Positions 1 through 11,009 of a stretch of 23,237 nt of DNA are shown here, piece after piece. Below the pieces are notes generated by a model. The model was given only the letters and a program-made list of their open reading frames with translations, had not been told where the DNA came from and ran no database searches. Position numbers and translations under genes: made by a program. Origin of the DNA: Saccoglossus kowalevskii (Eukaryota > Hemichordata > Enteropneusta > Harrimaniidae); NCBI RefSeq assembly GCF_000003605.2, contig NW_003142791.1, positions 1-23,237 of the forward strand. The letters run 5' to 3'. Each line of letters starts with the position of its first letter. Within the stretch, counting starts at the first letter, position 1.

Positions 1-169
1 ACAGTCTTGTTAGGAATAGAAAGACAGTCTTGTTAGGAATAGAAAGACAGTCTAGTTAGGAATAGAAAGACAGTCTAGTTAGGAATAGAAAGACAGTATT
101 GTTAGGAATAGAAAGACAGTCTTGTTAGGAATAGAAAGACAGTCTTGTTAGGAATAGAAAGACAGTCTT

Positions 170-614
170 GTTAGGAATAGAAAGACAGTCTTGTTAGGAA
201 TAGAAAGACAGTCTAGTTAGGAATAGAAAGACAGTCTAGTTAGGAATAGAAAGACAGTCTAGTTAGGAATAGAAAGACAGTCTTGTTAGGAATAGAAAGA
301 CAGTCTAGTTAGGAATAGAAAGACAGTCTAGTTAGGAATAGAAAGACAGTCTAGTTAGGAATAGAAAGACAGTCTAGTTAGGAATAGAAAGACAGTCTTG
401 TTAGGAATAGAAAGGCAGTCTAGTTAGGAGTAGAATGACAGTCTAGTTAGGAATAGAAAGACAGTCTTGTTAGGAATAGAAAGACAGTCTAGTTAGGAAT
501 AGAAAGACAGTATTGTTAGGAATAGAAAGACAGTCTTGTTAGGAATAGAAAGACATTCTTGTTAGGAATAGAAAGACAGTCTTGTTAGGAATAGAAAGAC
601 AGTCTAGTTAGGAA
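170..614 (+). repeat. Duplicated block P, copy 1 (partner 9350-9794)
   Basis: These 445 bases match 9350-9794 at an offset of 9180, which is 399 monomers plus the three single-base insertions at about 1954, 2084 and 5888. The match includes rare markers: AAAGGCAG near 414, GGAGTAGAATGACAG near 428-441 and ACATTC at 554-559. Shared private changes show common descent rather than chance similarity of monomers. The match ends on the left at 169 (W1 here, W2 in the partner) and on the right at 615, where the partner has C at monomer position 17. Confidence 0.93.
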
Positions 615-2227
615 TAGAAAGACAGTCTAGTTAGGAATAGAAAGACAGTCTAGTTAGGAATAGAAAGACAGTCTTGTTAGGAATAGAAAGACAGTCTAGT
701 TAGGAATAGAAAGACAGTCTTGTTAGGAATAGAAAGACAGTCTTGTTAGGAATAGAAAGACAGTCTTGTTAGGAATAGAAAGACAGTCTTGTTAGGAATA
801 GAAAGACAGTCTAGTTAGGAATAGAAAGACAGTCTGGTTAGGAATAGAAAGACAGTCTAGTTAGGAATAGAAAGACAGTCTAGTTAGGAATAGAAAGACA
901 GTCTAGTTAGGAATAGAAAGACAGTCTTGTTAGGAATAGAAAGACAGTCTAGTTAGGAATAGAAAGACAGTCTAGTTAGGAATAGAAAGACAGTCTTGTT
1001 AGGAATAGAAAGACAGTCTTGTTAGGAATAGAAAGACAGTCTTGTTAGGAATAGACAGACAGTCTTGTTAGGAATAGAAAGACAGTCTTGTTAGGAACAG
1101 AAAGACAGTATTGTTAGGAATAGAAAGACAGTATTGTTAGGAATAGAAAGACAGTCTAGTTAGGAACAGAAAGACAGTCTTGTTAGGAATAGAAAGACAG
1201 TCTTGTTAGGAATAGAAAGACAGTCTAGTTAGGAATAGAAAGACAGTCTTGTTAGGAATAGAAAGACAGTCTAGTTAGGAACAGAAAGACAGTCTTGTTA
1301 GGAATAGAAAGACAGTATTGTTAGGAATAGAAAGACAGTCTAGTTAGGAACAGAAAGACAGTCTTGTTAGGAATAGAAAGACAGTCTAGTTAGGAACAGA
1401 AAGACAGTCTTGTTAGGAATAGAAAGACAGTCTTGTTAGGAATAGAAAGACAGTCTAGTTAGGAATAGAAAGACAGTCTAGTTAGGAATAGAAAGACAGT
1501 CTAGTTAGGAATAGAAAGACAGTCTAGTTAGGAATAGAAAGACAGTCTAGTTAGGAACAGAAAGACAGTCTTGTTAGGAATAGAAAGACAGTATTGTTAG
1601 GAATAGAAAGACAGTCTTGTTAGGAACAGAAAGACAGTCTAGTTAGGAATAGAAAGACAGTCTTGTTAGGAATAGAAAGACAGTCTTGTTAGGAATAGAA
1701 AGACAGTCTTGTTAGGAATAGAAAGACAGTCTAGTTAGGAATAGAAAGACAGTCTTGTTAGGAATAGAAAGACAGTATTGTTAGGAATAGAAAGACAGTC
1801 TTGTTAGGAATAGAAAGACAGTCTAGTTAGGAATAGAAAGACAGTCTAGTTAGGAACAGAAAGACAGTCTTGTTAGGAACAGAAAGACAGTCTTGTTAGG
1901 AATAGAAAGACAGTCTTGTTAGGAATAGAAAGACAGTCTTGTTAGGAATAGAAAAGACAGTCTTGTTAGGAATAGAAAGACAGTCTAGTTAGGAATAGAA
2001 AGACAGTCTTGTTAGGAATAGAAAGACAGTCTTGTTAGGAATAGAAAGACAGTCTAGTTAGGAATAGAAAGACAGTCTTGTTATGGAATAGAAAGACAGT
2101 CTTGTTAGGAATAGAAAGACAGTCTTGTTAGGAATAGAAAGACAGTCTTGTTAGGAATAGAAAGACAGTCTTGTTAGGAATAGAAAGACAGTCTTGTTAG
2201 GAATAGAAAGACAGTCTAGTTAGGAAT
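615..2227 (+). repeat. Ordinary array between blocks P and Q
   Basis: W1, W2 and several W3 and C17 monomers. ATAGACAGAC occurs near 1052. The first two insertions of the window are here: an extra A in GAAAAGAC near 1952 and an extra T in TTATGGAATAG at 2084. No gene is visible. Confidence 0.85.
1086..1555 (+). repeat. Block rich in C17 monomers, related to about 3000-3400
   Basis: A W1c, W3, W3, W2c run near 1086-1165 recurs near 2997-3076. The offset is 1911 bases, which is 83 monomers plus the two insertions at about 1954 and 2084. The downstream patterns agree only with edits: about three monomers (W3, W2c, W1) present near 1310-1380 are absent from the other copy, and one W2 near 1225 is W1 there. 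This is a diverged duplicate with monomer-scale gain or loss. The limits are approximate. Confidence 0.6.
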
Positions 2228-2838
2228 AGAAAGACAGTCTTGTTAGGAATAGAAAGACAGTCTTGTTAGGAATAGAAAGACAGTCTTGTTAGGAATAGAA
2301 AGACAGTCTAGTTAGGAATAGAAAGACAGTCTTGTTAGGAATAGAAAGACAGTCTTGTTAGGAATAGAAAGACAGTCTTGTTAGGAATAGAAAGACAGTC
2401 TTGTTAGGAATAGAAAGACAGTCTAGTTAGGAATAGAAAGACAGTCTAGTTAGGAATAGAAAGACAGTATTGTTAGGAATAGAAAGACAGTCTTGTTAGG
2501 AATAGAAAGACAGTCTTGTTAGGAATAGAAAGACAGTCTTGTTAGGAATAGAAAGACAGTCTTGTTAGGAATAGAAAGACAGTCTAGTTAGGAATAGAAA
2601 GACAGTCTAGTTAGGAATAGAAAGACAGTCTAGTTAGGAATAGAAAGACAGTCTTGTTAGGAATAGAAAGACAGTCTTGTTAGGAATAGAAAGACAGTCT
2701 TGTTAGGAATAGAAAGACAGTCTAGTTAGGAATAGAAAGACAGTCTAGTTAGGAATAGAAAGACAGTCTAGTTAGGAATAGAAAGACAGTCTAGTTAGGA
2801 ATAGAAAGACAGTCTTGTTAGGAATAGAAAGACAGTCT
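2228..2838 (+). repeat. Duplicated block Q, copy 1 (partners 4850-5460 and 11010-11547)
   Basis: I found no difference across 611 bases between this stretch and 4850-5460, at an offset of 2622 (exactly 114 monomers). The part from 2085 to 2622 also matches 11010-11547 at an offset of 8925 (388 monomers plus the insertion at about 5888). The left edge against the 11-kb copy is the extra T at 2084, private to this copy. The block has a single W3 at about 2469 flanked by long W1 and W2 runs, which makes the order recognisable. Confidence 0.9.
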
Positions 2839-3561
2839 TGTTAGGAATAGAAAGACAGTCTTGTTAGGAATTGAAAGACAGTCTAGTTAGGAATAGAAAG
2901 ACAGTCTAGTTAGGAATAGAAAGACAGTATTGTTAGGAATAGAAAGACAGTCTTGTTAGGAATAGAAAGACAGTCTTGTTAGGAATAGAAAGACAGTCTT
3001 GTTAGGAACAGAAAGACAGTATTGTTAGGAATAGAAAGACAGTATTGTTAGGAATAGAAAGACAGTCTAGTTAGGAACAGAAAGACAGTCTTGTTAGGAA
3101 TAGAAAGACAGTCTTGTTAGGAATAGAAAGACAGTCTTGTTAGGAATAGAAAGACAGTCTTGTTAGGAATAGAAAGACAGTCTAGTTAGGAACAGAAAGA
3201 CAGTCTTGTTAGGAATAGAAAGACAGTCTAGTTAGGAACAGAAAGACAGTCTTGTTAGGAATAGAAAGACAGTCTTGTTAGGAATAGAAAGACAGTCTAG
3301 TTAGGAATAGAAAGACAGTCTAGTTAGGAATAGAAAGACAGTCTAGTTAGGAATAGAAAGACAGTCTAGTTAGGAATAGAAAGACAGTCTAGTTAGGAAT
3401 AGAAAGACAGTCTTGTTAGGAATAGAAAGACAGTCTTGTTAGGAATAGAAAGACAGTCTTGTTAGGAATAGAAAGACAGTCTAGTTAGGAATAGAAAGAC
3501 AGTCTAGTTAGGAACAGAAAGACAGTCTTGTTAGGAACAGAAAGACAGTCTTGTTAGGAAA

Positions 3562-3804
3562 AGAAAGACAGTCTAGTTAGGAATAGAAAGACAGTCTTGT
3601 TAGGAATAGAAAGACAGTCTTGTTAGGAATAGAAAGACAGTCTAGTTAGGAATAGAAAGACAGTCTAGTTAGGAATAGAAAGACAGTCTTGTTAGGAATA
3701 GAAAGACAGTATTGTTAGGAATAGAAAGAAAGTCTTGTTAGGAATAGAAAGACAGTCTAGTTAGGAATAGAAAGACAGTCTAGTTAGGAACAGAAAGACA
3801 GTCT
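3562..3804 (+). repeat. Local 21-monomer duplicate (partner 4045-4287)
   Basis: 243 bases match 4045-4287 at an offset of 483 (exactly 21 monomers). Both carry the rare GAAAGAAAG (C to A at monomer position 2) at 3730 and 4213, each just after a W3 monomer. The left edge is 3561 (A here, C at 4044); the right edge is 3805 (A here, T at 4288). Confidence 0.88.
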
Positions 3805-4273
3805 AGTTAGGAATAGAAAGACAGTATTGTTAGGAATAGAAAGACAGTATTGTTAGGAATAGAAAGACAGTCTAGTTAGGAATAGAAAGACAGTATTGTT
3901 AGGAATAGAAAGACAGTCTAGTTAGGAATAGAAAGACAGTCTAGTTAGGAATAGAAAGACAGTCTAGTTAGGAACAGAAAGACAGTCTAGTTAGGAATAG
4001 AAAGACAGTATTGTTAGGAACAGAAAGACAGTCTTGTTAGGAACAGAAAGACAGTCTAGTTAGGAATAGAAAGACAGTCTTGTTAGGAATAGAAAGACAG
4101 TCTTGTTAGGAATAGAAAGACAGTCTAGTTAGGAATAGAAAGACAGTCTAGTTAGGAATAGAAAGACAGTCTTGTTAGGAATAGAAAGACAGTATTGTTA
4201 GGAATAGAAAGAAAGTCTTGTTAGGAATAGAAAGACAGTCTAGTTAGGAATAGAAAGACAGTCTAGTTAGGAA
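3792..4273 (+). repeat. Duplicated block S, copy 1 (partner 6208-6689)
   Basis: 482 bases match 6208-6689 at an offset of 2416, which is 105 monomers plus the insertion at about 5888. The block alternates W2 and W3 monomers, then a W2c, W2, W3c, W1c run, then the GAAAGAAAG marker at 4213 (6629 in the partner). It overlaps both the 21-monomer duplicate and block U, so this stretch was copied at least three times. Confidence 0.92.
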
Positions 4274-4601
4274 CAGAAAGACAGTCTTGTTAGGAATAGA
4301 AAGACAGTCTTGTTAGGAATAGAAAGACAGTATTGTTAGGAATAGAATGACAGTCTTGTCAGGAATAGAAAAACAGTCTTGTTAGGAATAGAAAGACAGT
4401 CTAGTTAGGAATAGAAAGACAGTCTAGTTAGGATCAGAAAGACAGTCTTGTTAGGAATAGAAAGACAGTCTTCTTAGGAATAGAAAGACAGTCTAGTTAG
4501 GAATAGAAAGACAGTCTTGTTAGGAATAGAAAGACAGTCTTGTTAGGAATAGAAAGACAGTCTAGTTAGGAATAGAAAAACAGTCTAGTTAGGAATAGAA
4601 A
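4022..4601 (+). repeat. Duplicated block U, copy 1 (partner 14485-15064)
   Basis: 580 bases match 14485-15064 at an offset of 10463 (455 monomers minus 2 net indels), with two differences: 4213 is A against C, and 4473 is C against G (CTTCTTAGG here). Shared rare markers are AGAATGACAG near 4345-4354, GTCAGG near 4359, GAAAAACAG near 4368-4376 and GGATCAG near 4432-4438. Four co-linear private changes make common descent secure across more than 10 kb. Confidence 0.92.
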
Positions 4602-4849
4602 GACAGTCTAGTTAGGAATAGAAAGACAGTCTAGTTAGGAATAGAAAGACAGTCTTGTTAGGAATAGAAAGACAGTCTAGTTAGGAATAGAAAGACAGTC
4701 TAGTTAGGAATAGAAAGACAGTCTTGTTAGGAATAGAAAGACAGTCTAGTTAGGAATAGAAAGACAGTCTAGTTAGGAATAGAAAGACAGTCTAGTTAGG
4801 AATAGAAAGACAGTCTAGTTAGGAATAGAAAGACAGTCTAGTCAGGAAC

Positions 4850-5460
4850 AGAAAGACAGTCTTGTTAGGAATAGAAAGACAGTCTTGTTAGGAATAGAAA
4901 GACAGTCTTGTTAGGAATAGAAAGACAGTCTAGTTAGGAATAGAAAGACAGTCTTGTTAGGAATAGAAAGACAGTCTTGTTAGGAATAGAAAGACAGTCT
5001 TGTTAGGAATAGAAAGACAGTCTTGTTAGGAATAGAAAGACAGTCTAGTTAGGAATAGAAAGACAGTCTAGTTAGGAATAGAAAGACAGTATTGTTAGGA
5101 ATAGAAAGACAGTCTTGTTAGGAATAGAAAGACAGTCTTGTTAGGAATAGAAAGACAGTCTTGTTAGGAATAGAAAGACAGTCTTGTTAGGAATAGAAAG
5201 ACAGTCTAGTTAGGAATAGAAAGACAGTCTAGTTAGGAATAGAAAGACAGTCTAGTTAGGAATAGAAAGACAGTCTTGTTAGGAATAGAAAGACAGTCTT
5301 GTTAGGAATAGAAAGACAGTCTTGTTAGGAATAGAAAGACAGTCTAGTTAGGAATAGAAAGACAGTCTAGTTAGGAATAGAAAGACAGTCTAGTTAGGAA
5401 TAGAAAGACAGTCTAGTTAGGAATAGAAAGACAGTCTTGTTAGGAATAGAAAGACAGTCT
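4850..5460 (+). repeat. Duplicated block Q, copy 2 (partner 2228-2838)
   Basis: This is the second copy of block Q. Its left edge is a W2 monomer carrying GTCAGGAACAG at 4841-4851, where the other copy has the ordinary bases. The right edge is position 5461 (A here, T at 2839). Its right part, from 5209, is also the left part of block R, so the two duplications are nested. Confidence 0.9.
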
Positions 5461-5862
5461 AGTTAGGAATAGAAAGACAGTCTTGTTAGGAATAGAAAGA
5501 CATTCTTGTTAGGAATAGAAAGACAGTCTAGTTAGGAACAGAAAGACAGTCTTGTTAGGAATAGAAAGACAGTATTGTTAGGAACAGAAAGACAGTATTG
5601 TTAGGAACAGAAAGACAGTCTTGTTAGGAATAGAAAGACAGTCTAGTTAGGAATAGAAAGACAGTCTAGTTAGGAATAGAAAGACAGTCTTGTTAGGAAT
5701 AGAAAGACAGTCTTGTTAGGAATAGAAAGACAGTCTAGTTAGGAACAGAAAGACAGTCTTGTTAGGAATAGAAAGACAGTCTAGTTAGGAATAGAAAGAC
5801 AGTCTTGTTAGGAATAGAAAGACAGTCTAGTTAGGAATAGAAAGACAGTCTTGTTAGGAATA
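5209..5862 (+). repeat. Duplicated block R, copy 1 (partner 6636-7289)
   Basis: This is the longest near-neighbour match I found: 654 bases match 6636-7289 at an offset of 1427 (62 monomers plus the insertion at about 5888). It contains the rare ACATTC at 5500-5505, followed by W2c, W1, W3c, W3c. It starts after 5208 (A here, T at 6635) and ends before 5863 (G here, A at 7290). Confidence 0.93.
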
Positions 5863-6207
5863 GAAAGACAGTCTAGTTAGGAATAGAAAAGACAGTCTAG
5901 TTAGGAATAGAAAGACAGTCTAGTTAGGAATAGAAAGACAGTCTTGTTAGGAACAGAAAGACAGTCTAGTTAGGAATAGAAAGACAGTCTTGTTAGGAAT
6001 AGAAAGACAGTCTTGTTAGGAATAGAAAGACAGTCTTGTTAGGAATAGAAAGACAGTCTAGTTAGGAATAGAAAGACAGTCTAGTTAGGAATAGAAAGAC
6101 AGTCTTGTTAGGAATAGAAAGACAGTCTAGTTAGGAATAGAAAGACAGTCTAGTTAGGAATAGAAAGACAGTATTGTTAGGAATAGAAAGACAGTATTGT
6201 TAGGAAT

Positions 6208-6689
6208 AGAAAGACAGTCTAGTTAGGAATAGAAAGACAGTATTGTTAGGAATAGAAAGACAGTATTGTTAGGAATAGAAAGACAGTCTAGTTAGGAATA
6301 GAAAGACAGTATTGTTAGGAATAGAAAGACAGTCTAGTTAGGAATAGAAAGACAGTCTAGTTAGGAATAGAAAGACAGTCTAGTTAGGAACAGAAAGACA
6401 GTCTAGTTAGGAATAGAAAGACAGTATTGTTAGGAACAGAAAGACAGTCTTGTTAGGAACAGAAAGACAGTCTAGTTAGGAATAGAAAGACAGTCTTGTT
6501 AGGAATAGAAAGACAGTCTTGTTAGGAATAGAAAGACAGTCTAGTTAGGAATAGAAAGACAGTCTAGTTAGGAATAGAAAGACAGTCTTGTTAGGAATAG
6601 AAAGACAGTATTGTTAGGAATAGAAAGAAAGTCTTGTTAGGAATAGAAAGACAGTCTAGTTAGGAATAGAAAGACAGTCTAGTTAGGAA
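6208..6689 (+). repeat. Duplicated block S, copy 2 (partner 3792-4273)
   Basis: Second copy of the W3-rich block, with the GAAAGAAAG marker at 6629. It overlaps the start of block R copy 2 (from 6636). The match ends at 6690, where the partner has C at monomer position 17. Confidence 0.92.
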
Positions 6690-7289
6690 TAGAAAGACAG
6701 TCTTGTTAGGAATAGAAAGACAGTCTTGTTAGGAATAGAAAGACAGTCTTGTTAGGAATAGAAAGACAGTCTAGTTAGGAATAGAAAGACAGTCTAGTTA
6801 GGAATAGAAAGACAGTCTAGTTAGGAATAGAAAGACAGTCTAGTTAGGAATAGAAAGACAGTCTTGTTAGGAATAGAAAGACAGTCTAGTTAGGAATAGA
6901 AAGACAGTCTTGTTAGGAATAGAAAGACATTCTTGTTAGGAATAGAAAGACAGTCTAGTTAGGAACAGAAAGACAGTCTTGTTAGGAATAGAAAGACAGT
7001 ATTGTTAGGAACAGAAAGACAGTATTGTTAGGAACAGAAAGACAGTCTTGTTAGGAATAGAAAGACAGTCTAGTTAGGAATAGAAAGACAGTCTAGTTAG
7101 GAATAGAAAGACAGTCTTGTTAGGAATAGAAAGACAGTCTTGTTAGGAATAGAAAGACAGTCTAGTTAGGAACAGAAAGACAGTCTTGTTAGGAATAGAA
7201 AGACAGTCTAGTTAGGAATAGAAAGACAGTCTTGTTAGGAATAGAAAGACAGTCTAGTTAGGAATAGAAAGACAGTCTTGTTAGGAATA
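6636..7289 (+). repeat. Duplicated block R, copy 2 (partner 5209-5862)
   Basis: Second copy, with ACATTC at 6927-6932 and the same W2c, W1, W3c, W3c run. It ends at the private GGAATAAAAAG monomer (G to A at 7290), which is itself shared with block V, so block V was copied after that substitution arose. Confidence 0.93.
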
Positions 7290-7414
7290 AAAAGACAGTA
7301 TTGTTAGGAATAGAAAGACAGTCTAGTTAGGAATAGAAAGACAGTCTAGTTAGGAACAGAAGGACAGTCTTGTTAGGAATAGAAAGACAGTCTTGTTAGG
7401 AATAGAAAGACAGT
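7036..7414 (+). repeat. Duplicated block V, copy 1 (partner 10256-10634)
   Basis: 379 bases match 10256-10634 at an offset of 3220, exactly 140 monomers with no indel between. Shared rare markers are GGAATAAAAAG (7290) and GGAACAGAAGGACAG near 7355-7369. Just to the left the copies stay similar but differ at three or more bases in the W3c pair (7012 and 7035 are C here, T in the partner). Confidence 0.92.
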
Positions 7415-9349
7415 ATTGTTAGGAATAGAAAGACAGTATTGTTAGGAATAGAAAGTCAGTCTAGTTAGGAATAGAAAGACAGTCTAGTTAGGAATAGAAA
7501 GACAGTCTAGTTAGGAATAGAAAGACAGTCTAGTTAGGAATAGAAAGACAGTCTAGTTAGGAACAGAAAGACAGTCTAGTTAGGAATAGAAAGACAGTAT
7601 TGTTAGGAATAGAAAGACAGTCTTGTTAGGAACAGAAAGACAGTCTAGTTAGGAATAGAAAGACAGTCTTGTTAGGAATAGAAAGACAGTCTTGTTAGGA
7701 ATAGAAAGACAGTCTTGTTAGGAATAGAAAGACAGTCTCGTTAGGAATAGAAAGACAGTCTAGTTAGGAATAGAAAGACAGTCTTGTTAGGAATAGAAAG
7801 ACAGTATTGTTAGGAATAGAAAGACAGTCTTGTTAGGAATAGAAAGACAGTCTAGTTAGGAATAGAAAGACAGTCTAGTTAGGAACAGAAAGACAGTCTT
7901 GTTAGGAATAGAAAGACAGTCTTGTTAGGAATAGAAAGACAGTCTTGTTAGGAATAGAAAGACAGTCTTGTTAGGAACAGAAAGACAGTATTGTTAGGAA
8001 TAGAAAGACAGTCTAGTTAGGAATAGAAAGACAGTCTTGTTAGGAATAGAAAGACAGTCTAGTTAGGAATAGAAAGACAGTCTTGTTAGGAATAGAAAGA
8101 CAGTCTTGTTAGGAATAGAAAGACAGTCTAGTTAGGAATAGAAAGACAGTCTAGTTAGGAATAGAAAGACAGTCTAGTTAGGAATAGAAAGACAGTCTTG
8201 TTAGGAATAGAAAGACAGTCTAGTTAGGAATAGAAAGACAGTCTTGTTAGGAATAGAAAGACAGTCTAGTTAGGAATAGAAAGACAGTCTAGTTAGGAAT
8301 AGAAAGACAGTATTGTTAGGAATAGAAAGACAGTCTTGTTAGGAATAGAAAGACAGTCTTGTTAGGAATAGATAGACAGTCTTGTTAGGAATAGAAAGAC
8401 AGTCTAGTTAGGAATAGAAAGACAGTCTAGTTAGGAATAGAAAGACAGTCTAGTTAGGAATAGAAAGACAGTCTTGTTAGGAATAGAAAGACAGTCTTGT
8501 TAGGAATAGAAAGACAGTCTAGTTAGGAATAGAAAGACAGTCTTGTTAGGAACAGGAAGACAGTCTTGTTAGGAATAGAAAGACAGTCTTGTTAGGAATA
8601 GAAAGACAGTCTTGTTAGGAATAGAAAGACAGTCTTGTTAGGAATAGAAAGACAGTCTTGTTAGGAATAGAAAGACAGTCTAGTTAGGAATAGAAAGACA
8701 GTATTGTTAGGAATAGAAAGACAGTCTAGTTAGGAATAGAAAGACAGTCTAGTTAGGAATAGAAAGACAGTCTAGTTAGGAATAGAAAGACAGTCTAGTT
8801 AGGAATAGAAAGACAGTCTAGTTAGGAATAGAAAGACAGTCTTGTTAGGAATAGAAAGACAGTCTTGTTAGGAATAGAAAGACAGTCTTGTTAGGAATAG
8901 AAAGACAGTCTAGTTAGGAATAGAAAGACAGTCTTGTTAGGAATAGAAAGACAGTCTTGTTAGCAATAGAAAGACAGTCTTGTTAGAAATAGAAAGACAG
9001 TCTAGTTAGGAATAGAAAGACAGTCTAGTTAGGAACAGAAAGACAGTCTTGTTAGGAATAGAAAGACAGTCTAGTTAGGAATAGAAAGACAGTCTAGTTA
9101 GGAATAGAAAGACAGTCTAGTTAGGAATAGAAAGACAGTCTAGTTAGGAATAGAAAGACAGTCTAGTTAGGAATAGAAAGACAGTCTAGTTAGGAATAGA
9201 AAGACAGTCTAGTTAGGAACAGAAAGACAGTCTTGTTAGGAATAGAAAGACAGTCTTGTTAGGAATAGAAAGACAGTCTAGTTAGGAATAGAAAGACAGT
9301 CTTGTTAGGAATAGAAAGACAGTATTGTTAGGAATAGAAAGATAGTCTA
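7415..9349 (+). repeat. Ordinary array between blocks V and P
   Basis: W1 and W2 monomers with a few W3 and C17. It has no indels. Private variants are AAAGTCAG near 7453, GTCTCGTTAGG (CpG) near 7736, GATAGACAG near 8371, GTTAGCAAT near 8961 and GTTAGAAAT near 8983. It includes the AACAGGAAG marker block. No gene is visible. Confidence 0.85.
8510..8720 (+). repeat. Marker block with AACAGGAAG, related to 17707-17890
   Basis: A monomer with AACAGGAAG (G at 8556) recurs at 17752, 9196 bases away (400 monomers minus 4 net indels). Both are preceded by two W1 and a W2, and followed by a W1 run and then W2 and W3. The run has five W1 monomers here and four in the other copy, a visible one-monomer slip. 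The limits are approximate. Confidence 0.7.
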
Positions 9350-9794
9350 GTTAGGAATAGAAAGACAGTCTTGTTAGGAATAGAAAGACAGTCTAGTTAG
9401 GAATAGAAAGACAGTCTAGTTAGGAATAGAAAGACAGTCTAGTTAGGAATAGAAAGACAGTCTTGTTAGGAATAGAAAGACAGTCTAGTTAGGAATAGAA
9501 AGACAGTCTAGTTAGGAATAGAAAGACAGTCTAGTTAGGAATAGAAAGACAGTCTAGTTAGGAATAGAAAGACAGTCTTGTTAGGAATAGAAAGGCAGTC
9601 TAGTTAGGAGTAGAATGACAGTCTAGTTAGGAATAGAAAGACAGTCTTGTTAGGAATAGAAAGACAGTCTAGTTAGGAATAGAAAGACAGTATTGTTAGG
9701 AATAGAAAGACAGTCTTGTTAGGAATAGAAAGACATTCTTGTTAGGAATAGAAAGACAGTCTTGTTAGGAATAGAAAGACAGTCTAGTTAGGAA
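9350..9794 (+). repeat. Duplicated block P, copy 2 (partner 170-614)
   Basis: This is the second copy of the 445-base block, with the same rare markers: AAAGGCAG near 9594, GGAGTAGAATGACAG near 9608-9621 and ACATTC at 9734-9739. Immediately to the right, 9786-9955 matches 5576-5745 instead, so the right edge is a junction between two block families that overlap by about nine identical bases. Confidence 0.93.
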
Positions 9795-10255
9795 CAGAAA
9801 GACAGTATTGTTAGGAACAGAAAGACAGTCTTGTTAGGAATAGAAAGACAGTCTAGTTAGGAATAGAAAGACAGTCTAGTTAGGAATAGAAAGACAGTCT
9901 TGTTAGGAATAGAAAGACAGTCTTGTTAGGAATAGAAAGACAGTCTAGTTAGGAATAGAAAGACAGTCTAGTTAGGAATAGAAAGACAGTCTTGTTAGGA
10001 ATAGAAAGACAGTCTTGTTAGGAATAGAAAGACAGTCTTGTTAGGAATAGAAAGACAGTCTTGTTAGGAATAGAAAGACAGTCTTGTTAGGAATAGAAAG
10101 ACAGTCTTGTTAGGAATAGAAAGACAGTCTAGTTAGGAATAGAAAGACAGTCTTGTTAGGAATAGAAAGACAGTCTAGTTAGGAATAGAAAGACAGTCTA
10201 GTTAGGAATAGAAAGACAGTATTGTTAGGAATAGAAAGACAGTATTGTTAGGAAT

Positions 10256-10634
10256 AGAAAGACAGTCTTGTTAGGAATAGAAAGACAGTCTAGTTAGGAA
10301 TAGAAAGACAGTCTAGTTAGGAATAGAAAGACAGTCTTGTTAGGAATAGAAAGACAGTCTTGTTAGGAATAGAAAGACAGTCTAGTTAGGAACAGAAAGA
10401 CAGTCTTGTTAGGAATAGAAAGACAGTCTAGTTAGGAATAGAAAGACAGTCTTGTTAGGAATAGAAAGACAGTCTAGTTAGGAATAGAAAGACAGTCTTG
10501 TTAGGAATAAAAAGACAGTATTGTTAGGAATAGAAAGACAGTCTAGTTAGGAATAGAAAGACAGTCTAGTTAGGAACAGAAGGACAGTCTTGTTAGGAAT
10601 AGAAAGACAGTCTTGTTAGGAATAGAAAGACAGT
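10256..10634 (+). repeat. Duplicated block V, copy 2 (partner 7036-7414)
   Basis: Second copy, with GGAATAAAAAG at 10510 and GGAACAGAAGGACAG near 10575-10589. It ends at 10635, where this copy has W1 and the partner W3. Confidence 0.92.
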
Positions 10635-11009
10635 CTTGTTAGGAATAGAAAGACAGTATTGTTAGGAATAGAAAGACAGTCTAGTAAGGAATAGAAAGAC
10701 AGTCTTGTTAGGAATAGAAAGACAGTCTAGTTAGGAATAGAAAGACAGTCTAGTTAGGAACAGAACGACAGTCTTGTTAGGAATAGAAAGACAGTCTTGT
10801 TAGGAATAGAAAGACAGTCTTGTTAGGAATAGAAAGACAGTATTGTTAGGAACAGAAAGACAGTCTTGTTAGGAATAGAAAGACAGTCTAGTTAGGAATA
10901 GAAAGACAGTCTAGTTAGGAATAGAAAGACAGTCTTGTTAGGAATAGAAAGACAGTCTAGTTAGGAATAGAAAGACAGTCTAGTTAGGAATAGAAAGACA
11001 GTCTTGTTA

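Noticed and set aside
2081-2091. ATG created by the inserted T at 2084 as a start codon
   Set aside because: It meets satellite stop codons within a few dozen bases. The same holds for the ATG in GAATGACAG (near 435, 4348, 9615 and 14811) and GTCATG (near 15461).
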